Below, piece by piece: positions 1 to 8,641 of a stretch of DNA of 64,000 nt; positions within the stretch are counted from its first letter, which is position 1, and each line of letters begins with the position of its first letter. The DNA comes from SG8-40 sp963792855 (GTDB taxonomy: Bacteria > Pseudomonadota > Gammaproteobacteria > Burkholderiales > Eutrophovitaceae), in assembly GCA_963792855.1 (NCBI GenBank), contig CAWBXZ010000018.1:186001-250000 (forward strand), written 5' to 3'. The notes below the pieces were generated by a model, which had not been told where the DNA came from, did no database searches, and saw nothing but the letters and a program-made list of their open reading frames with translations. Position numbers and translations under genes: made by a program.

Positions 1-1
1 A

Positions 2-1990
2 AACGTGTCGCTGGTGCCGGTCGATGGTCTCCCGCCGCTCGCGGTGAGGGAGATCCGACGGTCGCCTCAAAACGATCTCTTGCCGCCATTCACCGTTACT
101 TATCCGGATCAGACCGGCGCCGTGCTCATTGAGTTCGCCGCGCCCGTGAAGTTCAAGGTCGGGCCGGGAAGCGACACACGCTCGATTCGTGTGCGGGTGC
201 CTTTGCCTCCCGGAAAACTCTTGCCGCCCAAAAGGGCACCGGAAGAAGGGGCTGCCGGTGCCGGGAAACCTGCCGCGGGTATCGAACTCGGGACGCCAGG
301 CGCGCTTCTGCCGGTACCGCCTACGCCCACGCCAGGCGGTCAGCCGCTAGCGCCAGGTAGTGTCGACGCAGAAGCAACCAGACTGATGGAGCAAGCCCGC
401 TCGGCAATTGAAGAGGGCGACTACGCAAGTGCGATTGACGCACTGAACCGCGCGCTAAACCTGCCGCCCAATCTCATGTCACGGGAAGCACAGGAGCTCG
501 CGGGCGTGGCACGCCAGTTAAATGGGGAGATTGCGAAGGCGCGAGCCGAATACGAGCTTTACCTGAAACTTTATCCCGAAGGCGCTGGCGCCGACCGCGT
601 TCGCGACCGGCTTGCCGGACTTGGCGCCGGCGGCGAGCAAGGGAGAAAAGACATTGTCCTCAGCGAGTCGCGCGGCGTGGAAAAAATGCTATACGGCAGT
701 CTGTCACAGTACTACTACAACGGTGCGACGAGAATCGATACCAGTGACAAGACGACATTGTTGCCAAACTCCGAGCAGTTCACTTTTACCGACCAGTCGA
801 CATTGATCTCGTCGATCGATCTCACCGGTCGCGTGCGCGGCGATACCAGCGATGCCCGTATCGTCGTTCGTGACACCTATAGCGCTGATTTCCTGGCCGA
901 CGGTGAAGACGAAAACCGGCTCTACGCTGCCTACCTCGAATACGACCGCAAAGACTGGGGGCTGTCGTTGGTCGGGGGACGGCAGTCTCCGCCAACGGGT
1001 GGAGTAGTCGAGCGATTCGACGGTGGCTATATCCGGAAGTCGCTCGGCCGGTGGTTTCGGGTCTTCGGGCTTGCCGGCGAGCCCGTCGTCTACGATATTG
1101 ACTCTGACAGGTTCTTCTACGAAGGTGGTGTCGAAATCGGGCGCAACGGCGATCCCTGGGGCCTCACGTTGTACGGATTCGAACAGACGATTGACGGCAT
1201 CGCGGATCGCCGTACCGTCGGCGGTGAGCTTCGCTATTTCAGTAAAGGGTCATCCGTCTACAGCATGTTTGACTACGACATACTTTACGAAGACCTTAAC
1301 ATCATGCTGACGCAGGGAAACTGGCAGAATTCGCATCGGACCAGTGTCAATATCATTATCGATCGCCGCAAGACGCCAACATTGCAGACGGCGAATGCGT
1401 TGATCGGCGAACCCGTAACATCGATTCAGGAATTGCTTGACAACGGTGTGACTGCAGAAACGCTCCGTGACCGTGCCGCTGCCGTGACCGCGGACTCCAC
1501 GTTGTACCTGCTCGGCATTACGCAGACAGTCAATGATCACTGGCAGCTGGGAGGGGACGCGAGGGCGAACCGGGTCTCTGCCACCGAGGGAACCAGTTTG
1601 CTTCCGCCCGCCCCGGACACCGGCTGGATTTTTACCTATACCCTGCAAACGACAGCGACAGCAATTTTCAGTCGCGCCGATGTCAACGTGCTCAGCGTCG
1701 GTTTTATCGAAGCCCCGACCTATAGCGGTCCGCTCGTGCTGCTGAGCAACACGACGAGTTGGCGAAACTGGCGAATCGAGCCGGCCGTTCGGTACTATAG
1801 TCAGAACGATGAGGCAGGCACAAAGCTTACGCGTTTTAACGGCGGATTGCGCCTCAGCTACCGGGTTCGCAACAGCGTTAGCCTCGAGATCGAGGCCGGA
1901 TACGAGGTAACGAATACGGACAGCGTGTTTGCCGACGACGAGACGAAGCGCGAATTCTATTCGGTCGGTTATCGCTGGGACTTCGACTGA
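2..1990 (+). CDS. TPR-containing outer-membrane beta-barrel protein (5' end cut by window)
   Basis: The reading frame is open to the first base of the window with no clear start, so the N-terminus probably lies upstream. After a proline-rich stretch (about residues 60-120) there are one or two TPR-like helical repeats (about 125-205, with LMEQARSAIEEGDYASAIDA). From about residue 225 to the end come alternating polar/aromatic segments typical of a large beta-barrel, closing on a terminal strand ending YRWDFD. I infer an outer-membrane protein with a periplasmic TPR adaptor, a layout seen in polysaccharide or protein export porins. I do not recognise the exact family. No neighbour on the same strand clarifies its role. 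Confidence 0.7.
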   Translation, partial: NVSLVPVDGLPPLAVREIRRSPQNDLLPPFTVTYPDQTGAVLIEFAAPVKFKVGPGSDTRSIRVRVPLPPGKLLPPKRAPEEGAAGAGKPAAGIELGTPGALLPVPPTPTPGGQPLAPGSVDAEATRLMEQARSAIEEGDYASAIDALNRALNLPPNLMSREAQELAGVARQLNGEIAKARAEYELYLKLYPEGAGADRVRDRLAGLGAGGEQGRKDIVLSESRGVEKMLYGSLSQYYYNGATRIDTSDKTTLLPNSEQFTFTDQSTLISSIDLTGRVRGDTSDARIVVRDTYSADFLADGEDENRLYAAYLEYDRKDWGLSLVGGRQSPPTGGVVERFDGGYIRKSLGRWFRVFGLAGEPVVYDIDSDRFFYEGGVEIGRNGDPWGLTLYGFEQTIDGIADRRTVGGELRYFSKGSSVYSMFDYDILYEDLNIMLTQGNWQNSHRTSVNIIIDRRKTPTLQTANALIGEPVTSIQELLDNGVTAETLRDRAAAVTADSTLYLLGITQTVNDHWQLGGDARANRVSATEGTSLLPPAPDTGWIFTYTLQTTATAIFSRADVNVLSVGFIEAPTYSGPLVLLSNTTSWRNWRIEPAVRYYSQNDEAGTKLTRFNGGLRLSYRVRNSVSLEIEAGYEVTNTDSVFADDETKREFYSVGYRWDFD

Positions 1991-2179
1991 TCCGGCTCGC
2001 GTTCTTGCCGGAAACGATCGGGCGTGCCGCCCGTCTACGATGAGGGCGCTTGACCGGAATGTTCATTCGGTTATTGTGTTCGGATCTGGAACCTTCCTGG
2101 CATGGGCGGTCTTGCCGGGCGGCGTGATCGATTCAGTCCCGGACGCGATCCGGGTTCATGGTCTGACAAGAAAGAGCGA

Positions 2180-2860
2180 ATGGGCATGACGCTGGTATTG
2201 CAACTGCATGAAGACAGGTTGCCTGCTGCGGGCGATCCGGTCTATCTGCCCGCGGTCGAGCGGGCGGTGTATGTCATCGAAGGTGAAGTCACGGTTGAGT
2301 TTCCGGATGGCTGCAGCGGCCAGTCGGTCGGCTCGGCCTGGCTCGGCGGTAGCGACATCGCCTTGCTTCCGAAAGCAGGCGGCGCGCGGCTATTGCGCTG
2401 GGAACTGGTCGCAAGTGAGTTTGCGAATCAGGGTTCGTTGCGATCGGCGCCGGGTACGGGATCGGAGTTGAAGTTGTCTGCCGAAGTCGAACTCGATCCC
2501 CGTTTCGGCTGGCTGATGCGGTGTGACCAGGTCAGTTTTCCCAAGGGTGGAATTGCTTACACCCATGTTCATCAAGGCCCCGGGATTCGTTATTGCCTCG
2601 ATGGGCGAATCGAAATACAGACCGAAGGCGGCACTCATCACTACGGATCGGGTGAACCGTGGTTCGAAAACGGGTCATCGCCGGTGTTGGCACCGACCTC
2701 TAAGGAAACGGAAACGGCATTCGTGCGCTGTTTCGTGCTGCCGCGCAGTTGCAAGGGCCGCACTTCGATTCGCTACGTCAACGACGAGGACGCATCCAAG
2801 CCCAGGACCCAGCGCTACAAGGTCATGGGCGAGCGCTTTATCGAACTGCCCGTGCGGTAG
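2180..2860 (+). CDS. cupin-domain protein (bicupin)
   Basis: A 226-aa soluble protein. I chose the ATG at 2180 because a purine-rich Shine-Dalgarno (AAGAAAGAG) precedes it. The N-terminal half resembles a degenerate cupin (VYVIEGEVTVEFPDG). The C-terminal half carries a better conserved one: THVHQGPGIRYCLDGRIEIQ supplies two histidines and the glycine turn, followed by YGSGEPWFENG. These folds commonly bind a metal and act as small-molecule dioxygenases, isomerases or sensors; nothing here fixes the substrate. It stands alone on this strand and converges with the membrane-protein gene that follows. Confidence 0.65.
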   Translation: MGMTLVLQLHEDRLPAAGDPVYLPAVERAVYVIEGEVTVEFPDGCSGQSVGSAWLGGSDIALLPKAGGARLLRWELVASEFANQGSLRSAPGTGSELKLSAEVELDPRFGWLMRCDQVSFPKGGIAYTHVHQGPGIRYCLDGRIEIQTEGGTHHYGSGEPWFENGSSPVLAPTSKETETAFVRCFVLPRSCKGRTSIRYVNDEDASKPRTQRYKVMGERFIELPVR

Positions 2861-2884
2861 CCGATTTTCTGATCCGGGCGTGCG

Positions 2885-3496
2885 CTATTTAAGTGCGGAA
2901 ACGGTATTGCGCCAGGTTTTTCCCGGTGTCAGCAGATCGAGTTTCTTCGCCGTACTCTGTGCGAATCGTTCAAAGCTGGGGTGATGGAACCATTCCCAGG
3001 TGCCGGCGCTGAATGAGGCGATGCCAAGCGTCATCACCAGCACCCCGACAACGATCTGCGGGCCGCCGACAAAGATGAAGCGAAGTTTGCCGCCGTACCG
3101 GTCCGCCATGATGAAGACAACCAATCCCAATCCGAACAGCATCAGCCCCACGGTTGCCATGACCGGGCCAGGGCGGGCGGACAAAAAGTTGACGATGGTC
3201 AGCCACTGTCCGGCATGTTGGGCGTAGGCGGCACCGATCAGTGCAAGTCCGGCCAGAAGTTCGATCATGCCGACAATCACGGACGGGCCTCCCATCCAGT
3301 CGTCCCACCCATAGTCGGAAAAGCGCAGCGACATCTGCCGTGTGAATATCGCTTCGAGACCTGCAAGCAGGAAACCGATCCCGATCAGGCATCCACCCAG
3401 CACAACACCATTGGGAAATGCCAGAAACTGATCTGCAAGGATGGAGACAATGCCGATCGCAATCGCACAGTACTCGATGAAAGCGGTGAGTCGCAT
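2885..3496 (-). CDS. conserved inner-membrane protein, about five TM helices
   Basis: A 203-aa protein with about five hydrophobic segments (near residues 5-25, 30-52, 72-92, 110-132 and 145-165) and a short basic C-terminal tail. The loop around residue 60 (SDYGWDDWMGGPS) is the most distinctive part. No catalytic motif is visible. It may be a general integral membrane protein; I do not recognise a named family. It is separated from the S4-domain gene upstream by about 310 bases without a supported gene. Confidence 0.6.
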   Translation of the reverse strand: MRLTAFIEYCAIAIGIVSILADQFLAFPNGVVLGGCLIGIGFLLAGLEAIFTRQMSLRFSDYGWDDWMGGPSVIVGMIELLAGLALIGAAYAQHAGQWLTIVNFLSARPGPVMATVGLMLFGLGLVVFIMADRYGGKLRFIFVGGPQIVVGVLVMTLGIASFSAGTWEWFHHPSFERFAQSTAKKLDLLTPGKTWRNTVSALK

Positions 3497-3810
3497 CGTT
3501 AAAACCCTTTAGTCAACCAACGCCCGAAATTCGGCAGAATTGCCGGATGTGATCTTGCAACCGATGTTCAGCGGGAAAGCACGTCCGGCAACTCCCGCGT
3601 ACGTTTTTCGTCCACTGCTGTCTGCACCAGGCGACACAGGGATCAGCACTGAATATTCGGTTGAGCGGACATCAACCCCAAAACCGGCCTCTGTTGGCGC
3701 GCTTGCCGAACCGGGTTCATGCGGATGAGTTTGTCTGCTGTACACACCCCGCATCTGGCTCGCACAAAGCTTGCCAGTCTTGCGGTCTGGGGCGGCTCGC
3801 GACGCCGCTG
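3497..3810. other. gene-free stretch, 314 bp
   Basis: It lies between two leftward genes. A 101-codon frame (3509-3814, minus) and shorter ones exist, but none has a convincing start, domain or recognisable composition. I see no clear terminator or repeat. Confidence 0.5.
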
Positions 3811-4059
3811 TCACGGATGGTCAGGCGCGACAGGTCCCGGTGTGCCTTGATTCAGACGTACGCGAAGCTTTTCGCCCATGAATTCGATGATGTCGCCCGA
3901 CACAATCTGTTTCCGTTTTCTGGTTTCTACTTGTCCGTTGACCCGAACGCGGCCCTCGGCGACGGCCGCCTTGGCTTCGCCCCCGTTGGAAACCAGGCCT
4001 TCAAACTTGAGGATCTTGTAGAGCTGGATTGGCTCGTTCCTGATTTCGACGTCTCTCAT
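3811..4059 (-). CDS. S4-domain RNA-binding protein (YbcJ-like)
   Basis: An 82-aa protein made almost entirely of one S4 fold: IQLYKILKFEGLVSNGGEAK, then GRVRVNGQVETRKRKQIVSGD, matching the small RNA-binding YbcJ/YlmH-type S4 proteins in length and motif order. These bind structured RNA, often ribosomal. Its ATG overlaps the stop of the upstream flavin oxidoreductase (ATGA, 4056-4059), so it is translationally coupled as the last gene of a four-gene leftward operon. That is unusual company for an RNA-binding protein. The family call is confident; the role in this operon is unknown. Confidence 0.85.
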   Translation of the reverse strand: MRDVEIRNEPIQLYKILKFEGLVSNGGEAKAAVAEGRVRVNGQVETRKRKQIVSGDIIEFMGEKLRVRLNQGTPGPVAPDHP

Positions 4060-5228
4060 GTTCCCGTTTCTTGTGCCGCGGCTTCATCGGCACGGATCTG
4101 CTCGAGCGTACGCTCGCGATGCTTCAGCCACCAGCCGTATTGCACCGGCCAGTCGTCCATGGCATCGGATGGCTTTCTCCCGAGTGCGATTTCCGCCATC
4201 TGCGGCCAGCACGGGTTAACGAGTGCTTCGCGCGCAATGGCGATGAGGTCGGCCTGTTCCTTCTGCAGAATCTCTTCGGCGAAGAAGGGGTCGACAATCA
4301 ATCCCACGGCCATTGTCTTGATGCCGGCTTCACGCCGGACCCGTTCGGCGTAAGGCACCTGAAAACCCCAGGTGCGTTTGACGCGCGCCGCCGTTGCCGA
4401 TCCGAACAGCCCGCCCGAAGAGCAATCGATCAGGTCGATGCCGCGCGCCTTCAATTCCTTCGCGTAGATCACGGTGTCGTCCATGGTCCAGCCGCCGTCG
4501 AGCCCGTCAACTGCCGATACGCGCACAAACACCGGTTTGTCCTGCGGCCATACTTCACGCAGTGCTTCCGCCACTTCCAGCGGAAACCGCATGCGGCCTT
4601 TCAGGTCACCGCCGTAACCATCATCACGGGTGTTCGAAATCGGCGAGAGAAACTGGTGCATCAGGTAGCCGTGCGCATTGTGGATTTCGAGCACATCGAA
4701 GCCGGCTGCGACGGACCGTTTCGCCGCGCGTACCCAGTCGTCCTTGAGCGAAGCAAGTTCGGCGATGGAAAGCGGATGAGGCACGATGTGGCCTTCGGCC
4801 ATCGGTTCGGCAGTTGGCGCGATCGTGTCCCACTTCTTCTCGCCGCGGGCGAAGTCCGCTTCGGTCAGCGCGCCGTTGCCAAACCACGGCCGCTGCATCG
4901 AGCCCTTGCGCCCGGCGTGCGCGAGCTGGATTGCCGGCACGACGTTCTGCGTTTTCATGAAGCCGGCGATGCGCTTGAGCGCCGGGATATGCGCGTCGGA
5001 CCACAGCCCGAGATCGCCGTTGGTAATGCGGCCCTGGTCCGTCACCGCGGTGGCCTCGATAAACACGCAACCAGCGCCACCGAGTATCAGCCGTCCCCAA
5101 TGGGCGAAGTGAAAATCCTGGGCGAAGCCGTCAATGGCCGAATAGGTGGCCATCGGTGCGATCACCACGCGGTTCTTGAAAGCGACGTCGCGGATGGATG
5201 CGGGTGTAAAGAGCAGTGGTCTGGTCAT
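4056..5228 (-). CDS. Old Yellow Enzyme family NADH:flavin oxidoreductase
   Basis: A 390-aa FMN-dependent TIM barrel. It has the family signatures: an N-terminal PLLFTPASIRDVAFKNRVV, the substrate-anion pair in EIHNAHGYLMHQFLSP, a DDGYGGDLKGRMRFPLEV segment near residue 200, and the C-terminal phosphate-binding AIAREALVNPCWP. The form resembles YqjM/XenA-type ene-reductases, which reduce activated C=C bonds with NAD(P)H. It starts 27 bp after the MBL hydrolase stop and overlaps the S4 gene, so the four leftward genes probably form one transcript. The substrate is not predictable, but an SDR + lactonase-like hydrolase + ene-reductase set fits breakdown of a small unsaturated or cyclic compound. 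Confidence 0.9.
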   Translation of the reverse strand: MTRPLLFTPASIRDVAFKNRVVIAPMATYSAIDGFAQDFHFAHWGRLILGGAGCVFIEATAVTDQGRITNGDLGLWSDAHIPALKRIAGFMKTQNVVPAIQLAHAGRKGSMQRPWFGNGALTEADFARGEKKWDTIAPTAEPMAEGHIVPHPLSIAELASLKDDWVRAAKRSVAAGFDVLEIHNAHGYLMHQFLSPISNTRDDGYGGDLKGRMRFPLEVAEALREVWPQDKPVFVRVSAVDGLDGGWTMDDTVIYAKELKARGIDLIDCSSGGLFGSATAARVKRTWGFQVPYAERVRREAGIKTMAVGLIVDPFFAEEILQKEQADLIAIAREALVNPCWPQMAEIALGRKPSDAMDDWPVQYGWWLKHRERTLEQIRADEAAAQETGT

Positions 5229-5255
5229 GGTTCGATTGTTGTTCTGGAAGTGTCG

Positions 5256-6134
5256 CTAATTGTGGGGCGTAAGGTAGTCAAACCAGAACGCGTTATTGCT
5301 GCGGACCACGCGCCCGAACGAAGGTTCGGGAAAATGCGAGGCGCATACCATTACGTTAGTGTCGCAATAGCGTTCGAGGAAACCGCGCCGCGTGGCTCTG
5401 GCGAGCGCAGCGTCGGCATCGGCGTGGATGTTCCATTCCGGTTGCAGGCACTGCACGGGGCTGTGAATGCAATCACCGGTAATGACGGCGTCGTGACCTT
5501 GCGAGGAAAGATGAACGCAAACATGCCCCGGCGTATGGCCCGGTGACGGTTCCAGCCATACCTCGTCGTCAAGTGCGAAATTGCTGCGCACAAGCTCCAC
5601 CTGGCCTGCGGCCATTACCGGCAAAACACTGTCAATAATGTGCGGGATTGGTTTGCGACTGTTCAGCGCCTGGAAGCTTTGCCATTCGAGGTCGGTAAAC
5701 AGGTAGGTCGCGTTCGGAAAGGTCGGCACCCAGCGTCCGTCTTGCAGTTGCGTGTTCCATCCGACGTGGTCGGGGTGCAGGTGGGTGCACATCACGTAAT
5801 CCACGTCCGCCGGTGCCACTCCGGCAGCAGCGAGCCGGGGCAGAAACGTGTTCAGCTTCATCATGTCCCAGAAGGGCCGCTGCGGGCGAGGCTTGTGATC
5901 GCCCACGCAAGTGTCGACGAGGATGGTGTGGTGCCGGGTGCGCACCAGAAATGCCTGTATGGTCAGAATGAGCTTCCCTGAACCGGGAAGGAACGCCCAC
6001 GGTGCCATCCAGTTGCTGTGACGTGCCCAGTCTTCGGAGGTGGTTTCCGGAAAGAACTTCAACGCCTCGAAGTCCGGACAGATCGATTCGACAATGCGGT
6101 CGACGACGATTCGGCCGATGGCGTGTTGTTTCAT
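5256..6134 (-). CDS. metallo-beta-lactamase-fold hydrolase (lactonase-like)
   Basis: A 292-aa MBL-fold protein with the dinuclear zinc motif CTHLHPDHVGWN (HxHxDH), a downstream GHTPGHVCVHL histidine, the bridging aspartate in ITGDCIHSP and a terminal histidine in ASHFPEP. Length and motif spacing resemble the quorum-quenching lactonase/AttM-like group, although many relatives hydrolyse other esters or lactones. There is no signal peptide, so it should be cytoplasmic. Its start codon overlaps the SDR stop by ATGA (6131-6134), indicating coupling to the frameshifted SDR upstream. Specificity is inferred only. Confidence 0.85.
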   Translation of the reverse strand: MKQHAIGRIVVDRIVESICPDFEALKFFPETTSEDWARHSNWMAPWAFLPGSGKLILTIQAFLVRTRHHTILVDTCVGDHKPRPQRPFWDMMKLNTFLPRLAAAGVAPADVDYVMCTHLHPDHVGWNTQLQDGRWVPTFPNATYLFTDLEWQSFQALNSRKPIPHIIDSVLPVMAAGQVELVRSNFALDDEVWLEPSPGHTPGHVCVHLSSQGHDAVITGDCIHSPVQCLQPEWNIHADADAALARATRRGFLERYCDTNVMVCASHFPEPSFGRVVRSNNAFWFDYLTPHN

Positions 6135-6948
6135 TGGGTATCCGTTGCCCGTGGCCGGCCGGTCAGCGTGGCACCGCCGTCAACCACCAGCGTCTGGCCG
6201 GTGATGAAGCGCGCCTGATCGGACAGCAGAAAGCGAACCGCATAACCGATATCCCAGCCGCTGCCTTCGATTTCCAGGAGCGATGCCTTGCGCCGCCGTT
6301 CGCGCGCTTCGTCGCTCATGCCCTCGGTGTAGACCATCGGCGTATAGACCGCGCCCGGTGCGACGCAGTTGACGCGAATATCCTTCGGCGCCGTGATCCA
6401 CCGCCATGGCCTTTGTCAACGTGATCACCGCGCCCTTGGACGTGGAGTAGGCCGTCATGCCGCGCGGGCGCAACCCGGCGATTGACGCGACATTGACGAT
6501 CGCGCCGGCGCCTGCCGTTTCCAGCATCGCAGGGATGGCGTACTTCGAAACCAGGAAAATGCTCTCGACATTGACCTGCATGAGCCTGGCGCCAGATCTC
6601 AGGGGCTTCCTTCACTACGCTGCCGGTACTGGCGATGCCGACGTTGTTGTCGAGCAGGTCGAGGCGACCGTAGGTCGAGACAGCCGTATCGACTATTGCG
6701 CGACACTGGTTCTCGTCGGTCACGTCGGCGGCAATCGCGGTGGCCGCGCCGCCCTCGTCACGAATCATCTGTGCCGTTCGTTCTGCCAGGTCAAGCTGCC
6801 GGTCGGCTACCAGGACACGTGCTCCGGCGCGTGCCAGCAAGATAGCGGCCGCGCGGCCGTTGCCGATGCCGTCGCCGGCAGCACCGCCACCCGTGACGAT
6901 GGCGACTTTGCCTGTCAACCCGAAATCGTCAACGAGTTCTGATGTCAC
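6131..6948 (-). pseudogene. SDR-family oxidoreductase with two frameshifts
   Basis: The protein is spread over three frames. It starts at GTG 6948 behind AGGAGAGGAAC with GKVAIVTGGGAAGDGIG (Rossmann TGxxxGxG-type), continues after a shift near 6580-6590 as MQVNVESIFLVSKYAIPAML through the active-site segment YSTSKGA, and after a second shift near 6382-6388 resumes and ends ARFITGQTLVVDGG. Each junction is explained by one extra base. Removing both gives a normal 271-aa SDR whose stop overlaps the MBL gene. Motifs and the YxxxK pair are intact, so this is either a recently inactivated gene or two sequencing/assembly errors. It heads the operon SDR-MBL-OYE-S4. Confidence 0.8.
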
Positions 6949-7123
6949 AAACCGTGTTCCTCTCCTCTGTCCGCCAGCTCGTGTGAAGCTGCCGGGTGAT
7001 TTGGGCATTGTATCAACCGCGTGATGTTTTGCTTCATGGTCCGCCAGATGGCGCCGGTTCACCGAGGCGGCATTACCTTGTCGTTGGGATGATGGGGTGT
7101 AGTCCGGGACGCCATTAGAGAGG

Positions 7124-7163
7124 ATGTTGACGTATAAATCAACATATAGCATCATTATGTTGA
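7124..7163 (+). promoter_or_regulatory. triple ATGTTGA repeat, probable operator of the HTH/NTase pair
   Basis: The 7-mer ATGTTGA occurs at 7124-7130, inverted as TCAACAT at 7139-7145, and again direct at 7157-7163. The first two form a perfect inverted repeat with an 8-bp spacer; the third overlaps the likely start codon (ATG 7157). This arrangement suits an autoregulating DNA-binding antitoxin. It lies between the divergent SDR gene and the HTH gene. The repeats are seen directly; the function is inferred. Confidence 0.55.
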
Positions 7164-7696
7164 TGCAAAGATCACCAATCGTATTGGACAACCTCCTCTC
7201 CAGAATGACGCAACTCGCCCGAACGCGTGGACTGAACGATGCCCGGTGGGCGGCGGCGGCCGGACTTCCGAGAGAAACATTGTCACGGCTGCGGCGGCGA
7301 ACGAGTTGCGACCTCGGAACGCTCGTTACCCTGGCCGAAGCGATAGGCGCACGTCTTACCGTCATGGCAGGTGCGGCAACAGAAACGACACCGGACGGCC
7401 ACTTTCCAAGGCACGTCGATCGGGACTACGAATCGCGTTTGCTCGCGTTGGCGGCTTCGGCGGACTATGAGCCGGCAAACTGGCGCGCCTTGGGTCCGGC
7501 CTTTTTTATGGGGGGGCTGGCGGCGATGCTCGCCAGTTCGAGGGGAGCGGATCGGAACGCCCTGATGACACTCGCGGATAGCTTGCATCCCGGAATGTCG
7601 CATCCGCATGTATTCAATGTCTGGCTGGAACGCAGCCCGGTGAAGCCGTCGCGCTTTCTTCCCATGTTCCAGGCGGAGCTTCGTCATGCGGCCTGA
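7157..7696 (+). CDS. HTH-domain protein, probable antitoxin of an AbiE-type module
   Basis: A 179-aa protein. In-frame starts exist at 7124, 7157 and 7163; I chose the ATG at 7157, since the 7124 codon lies inside the operator-like repeats. Residues about 12-65 resemble an XRE-type helix-turn-helix (MTQLARTRGLNDARWAAAAG, then ETLSRLRRRTSCDLGTLVTL). The C-terminal part (about 85-175) is an all-helical domain without a recognised name. The stop overlaps the start of the following nucleotidyltransferase by 11 bp, a coupling typical of toxin-antitoxin pairs. By analogy with AbiEi/AbiEii, the HTH protein would repress its own promoter and antagonise its partner. Assignment as antitoxin is inference from context. 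Confidence 0.7.
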   Translation: MLMQRSPIVLDNLLSRMTQLARTRGLNDARWAAAAGLPRETLSRLRRRTSCDLGTLVTLAEAIGARLTVMAGAATETTPDGHFPRHVDRDYESRLLALAASADYEPANWRALGPAFFMGGLAAMLASSRGADRNALMTLADSLHPGMSHPHVFNVWLERSPVKPSRFLPMFQAELRHAA

Positions 7697-8282
7697 TCCG
7701 GCCGCCAGAACGGAGTACGTCGAAGCGTTCAAGGAGATCGTGCGGCGTATTTCGCGATCGTTAACCGGGGTGCAGCGAGGCAGCTTGCCTGTGCGGATGT
7801 ACGTGGCGGGTGGTGCGGCAATGCATTTGATGACCGGGGAGCGGGTATCCGAGGATATCGACGCGGTGTTTTCACGGCGCATGGCCTTGCCGGAGAATCT
7901 CGAGGTGGCCTACCGGGATGCGGACGGCACAGCGCGATTACTTTACTTCGACCGCCAATACAACGATACGCTTGGACTGATGCACGAGAATGCGCACGAG
8001 GATTCCGTGCCGCTGGTGCTCGAGGGTATTGACCGACGCACGATTGATGTGCGCTTGCTTTCACCGCTGGATCTCGCAGTTTCAAAGATCGGTCGATTAT
8101 CGGATCAGGATCGTGACGACATCGCCTTGCTGGTTCGTCGTGGACTTGTGCGTCCTTCCAGACTTCGCAAGCGCGCCGACGAAGCGGCGGCCGGCTATGT
8201 CGGTGATCTGGACCGTTTGCGTAACTCGATCGACATTGCGGTTCGAATTGCTGAAGACGCCGCGCGCCGCCGCGCGAGCTAA
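7686..8282 (+). CDS. nucleotidyltransferase-fold protein (DUF6036/AbiEii-like), probable toxin
   Basis: A 198-aa protein with the minimal nucleotidyltransferase motif: VAGGAAMHLMTGERVSEDID gives the GG motif followed by DxD (D-I-D, about residues 58-60). A later region (IDVRLLSPLDLAVSKIGRLS) matches the conserved LSPEDLxxxK-type segment of AbiEii and DUF6036 proteins. Known AbiEii-type toxins transfer nucleotides to tRNA or other targets. The start lies 11 bp inside the upstream HTH gene, so the two are co-translated. An isolated two-gene unit between metabolic operons fits a mobile toxin-antitoxin or phage-defence cassette. Family call good; target and activity unknown. Confidence 0.75.
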   Translation: MRPDPAARTEYVEAFKEIVRRISRSLTGVQRGSLPVRMYVAGGAAMHLMTGERVSEDIDAVFSRRMALPENLEVAYRDADGTARLLYFDRQYNDTLGLMHENAHEDSVPLVLEGIDRRTIDVRLLSPLDLAVSKIGRLSDQDRDDIALLVRRGLVRPSRLRKRADEAAAGYVGDLDRLRNSIDIAVRIAEDAARRRAS

Positions 8283-8641
8283 CGCTTCCAGAACAACGTT
8301 TTTCCGTGGGATACTAATGCGCAGAAATCGAGAATCCCGCTCGGGCGAGGCTTATCGATCGAGAAAAAACGGATACGCAAATTCCGACATCTCCTGACTG
8401 GAGTTGATCTCCAATACTGCGGCCTCCGTCGCATCGATCGAACATGTGTTAACAGGCCTTGGGTGATGACCCTGCGCAACGCCTTATCACATTGCGCTAT
8501 TGCCGTGAGTCAAACGGATCAGAGTATGCGCTCGATGGAACGCTGCGGCGTCGCAGCATGTCTGGCTGATGCAACTCGGCGATGCCGTCGGCGCAGAACT
8601 TTCCGATCATGCCGGCCCCGTAAAAGGCCGGCGCGAAGCGG
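8283..8641. other. gene-free stretch between convergent units, 359 bp
   Basis: It separates the rightward nucleotidyltransferase gene from the leftward patD gene. The only structure seen is a GC-rich hairpin beside the patD stop (8611-8632). No gene supported. Confidence 0.5.
8611..8632 (-). terminator. GC-rich hairpin after patD
   Basis: GCCGGCC at 8611-8617 pairs perfectly with GGCCGGC at 8626-8632 (8-nt loop), nine bases beyond the patD stop. No U-tract follows, so it may be a 3'-end stabiliser rather than a classical terminator. Confidence 0.4.

Noticed and set aside
3509..3814. A 101-codon minus frame between the S4 and membrane-protein genes
   Set aside because: No ribosome site, no domain and overlap with another open frame on the other strand.
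4071..5546. A 491-codon plus-strand frame
   Set aside because: Antisense of the Old Yellow Enzyme and part of the MBL gene; composition is histidine/arginine-rich without domains.
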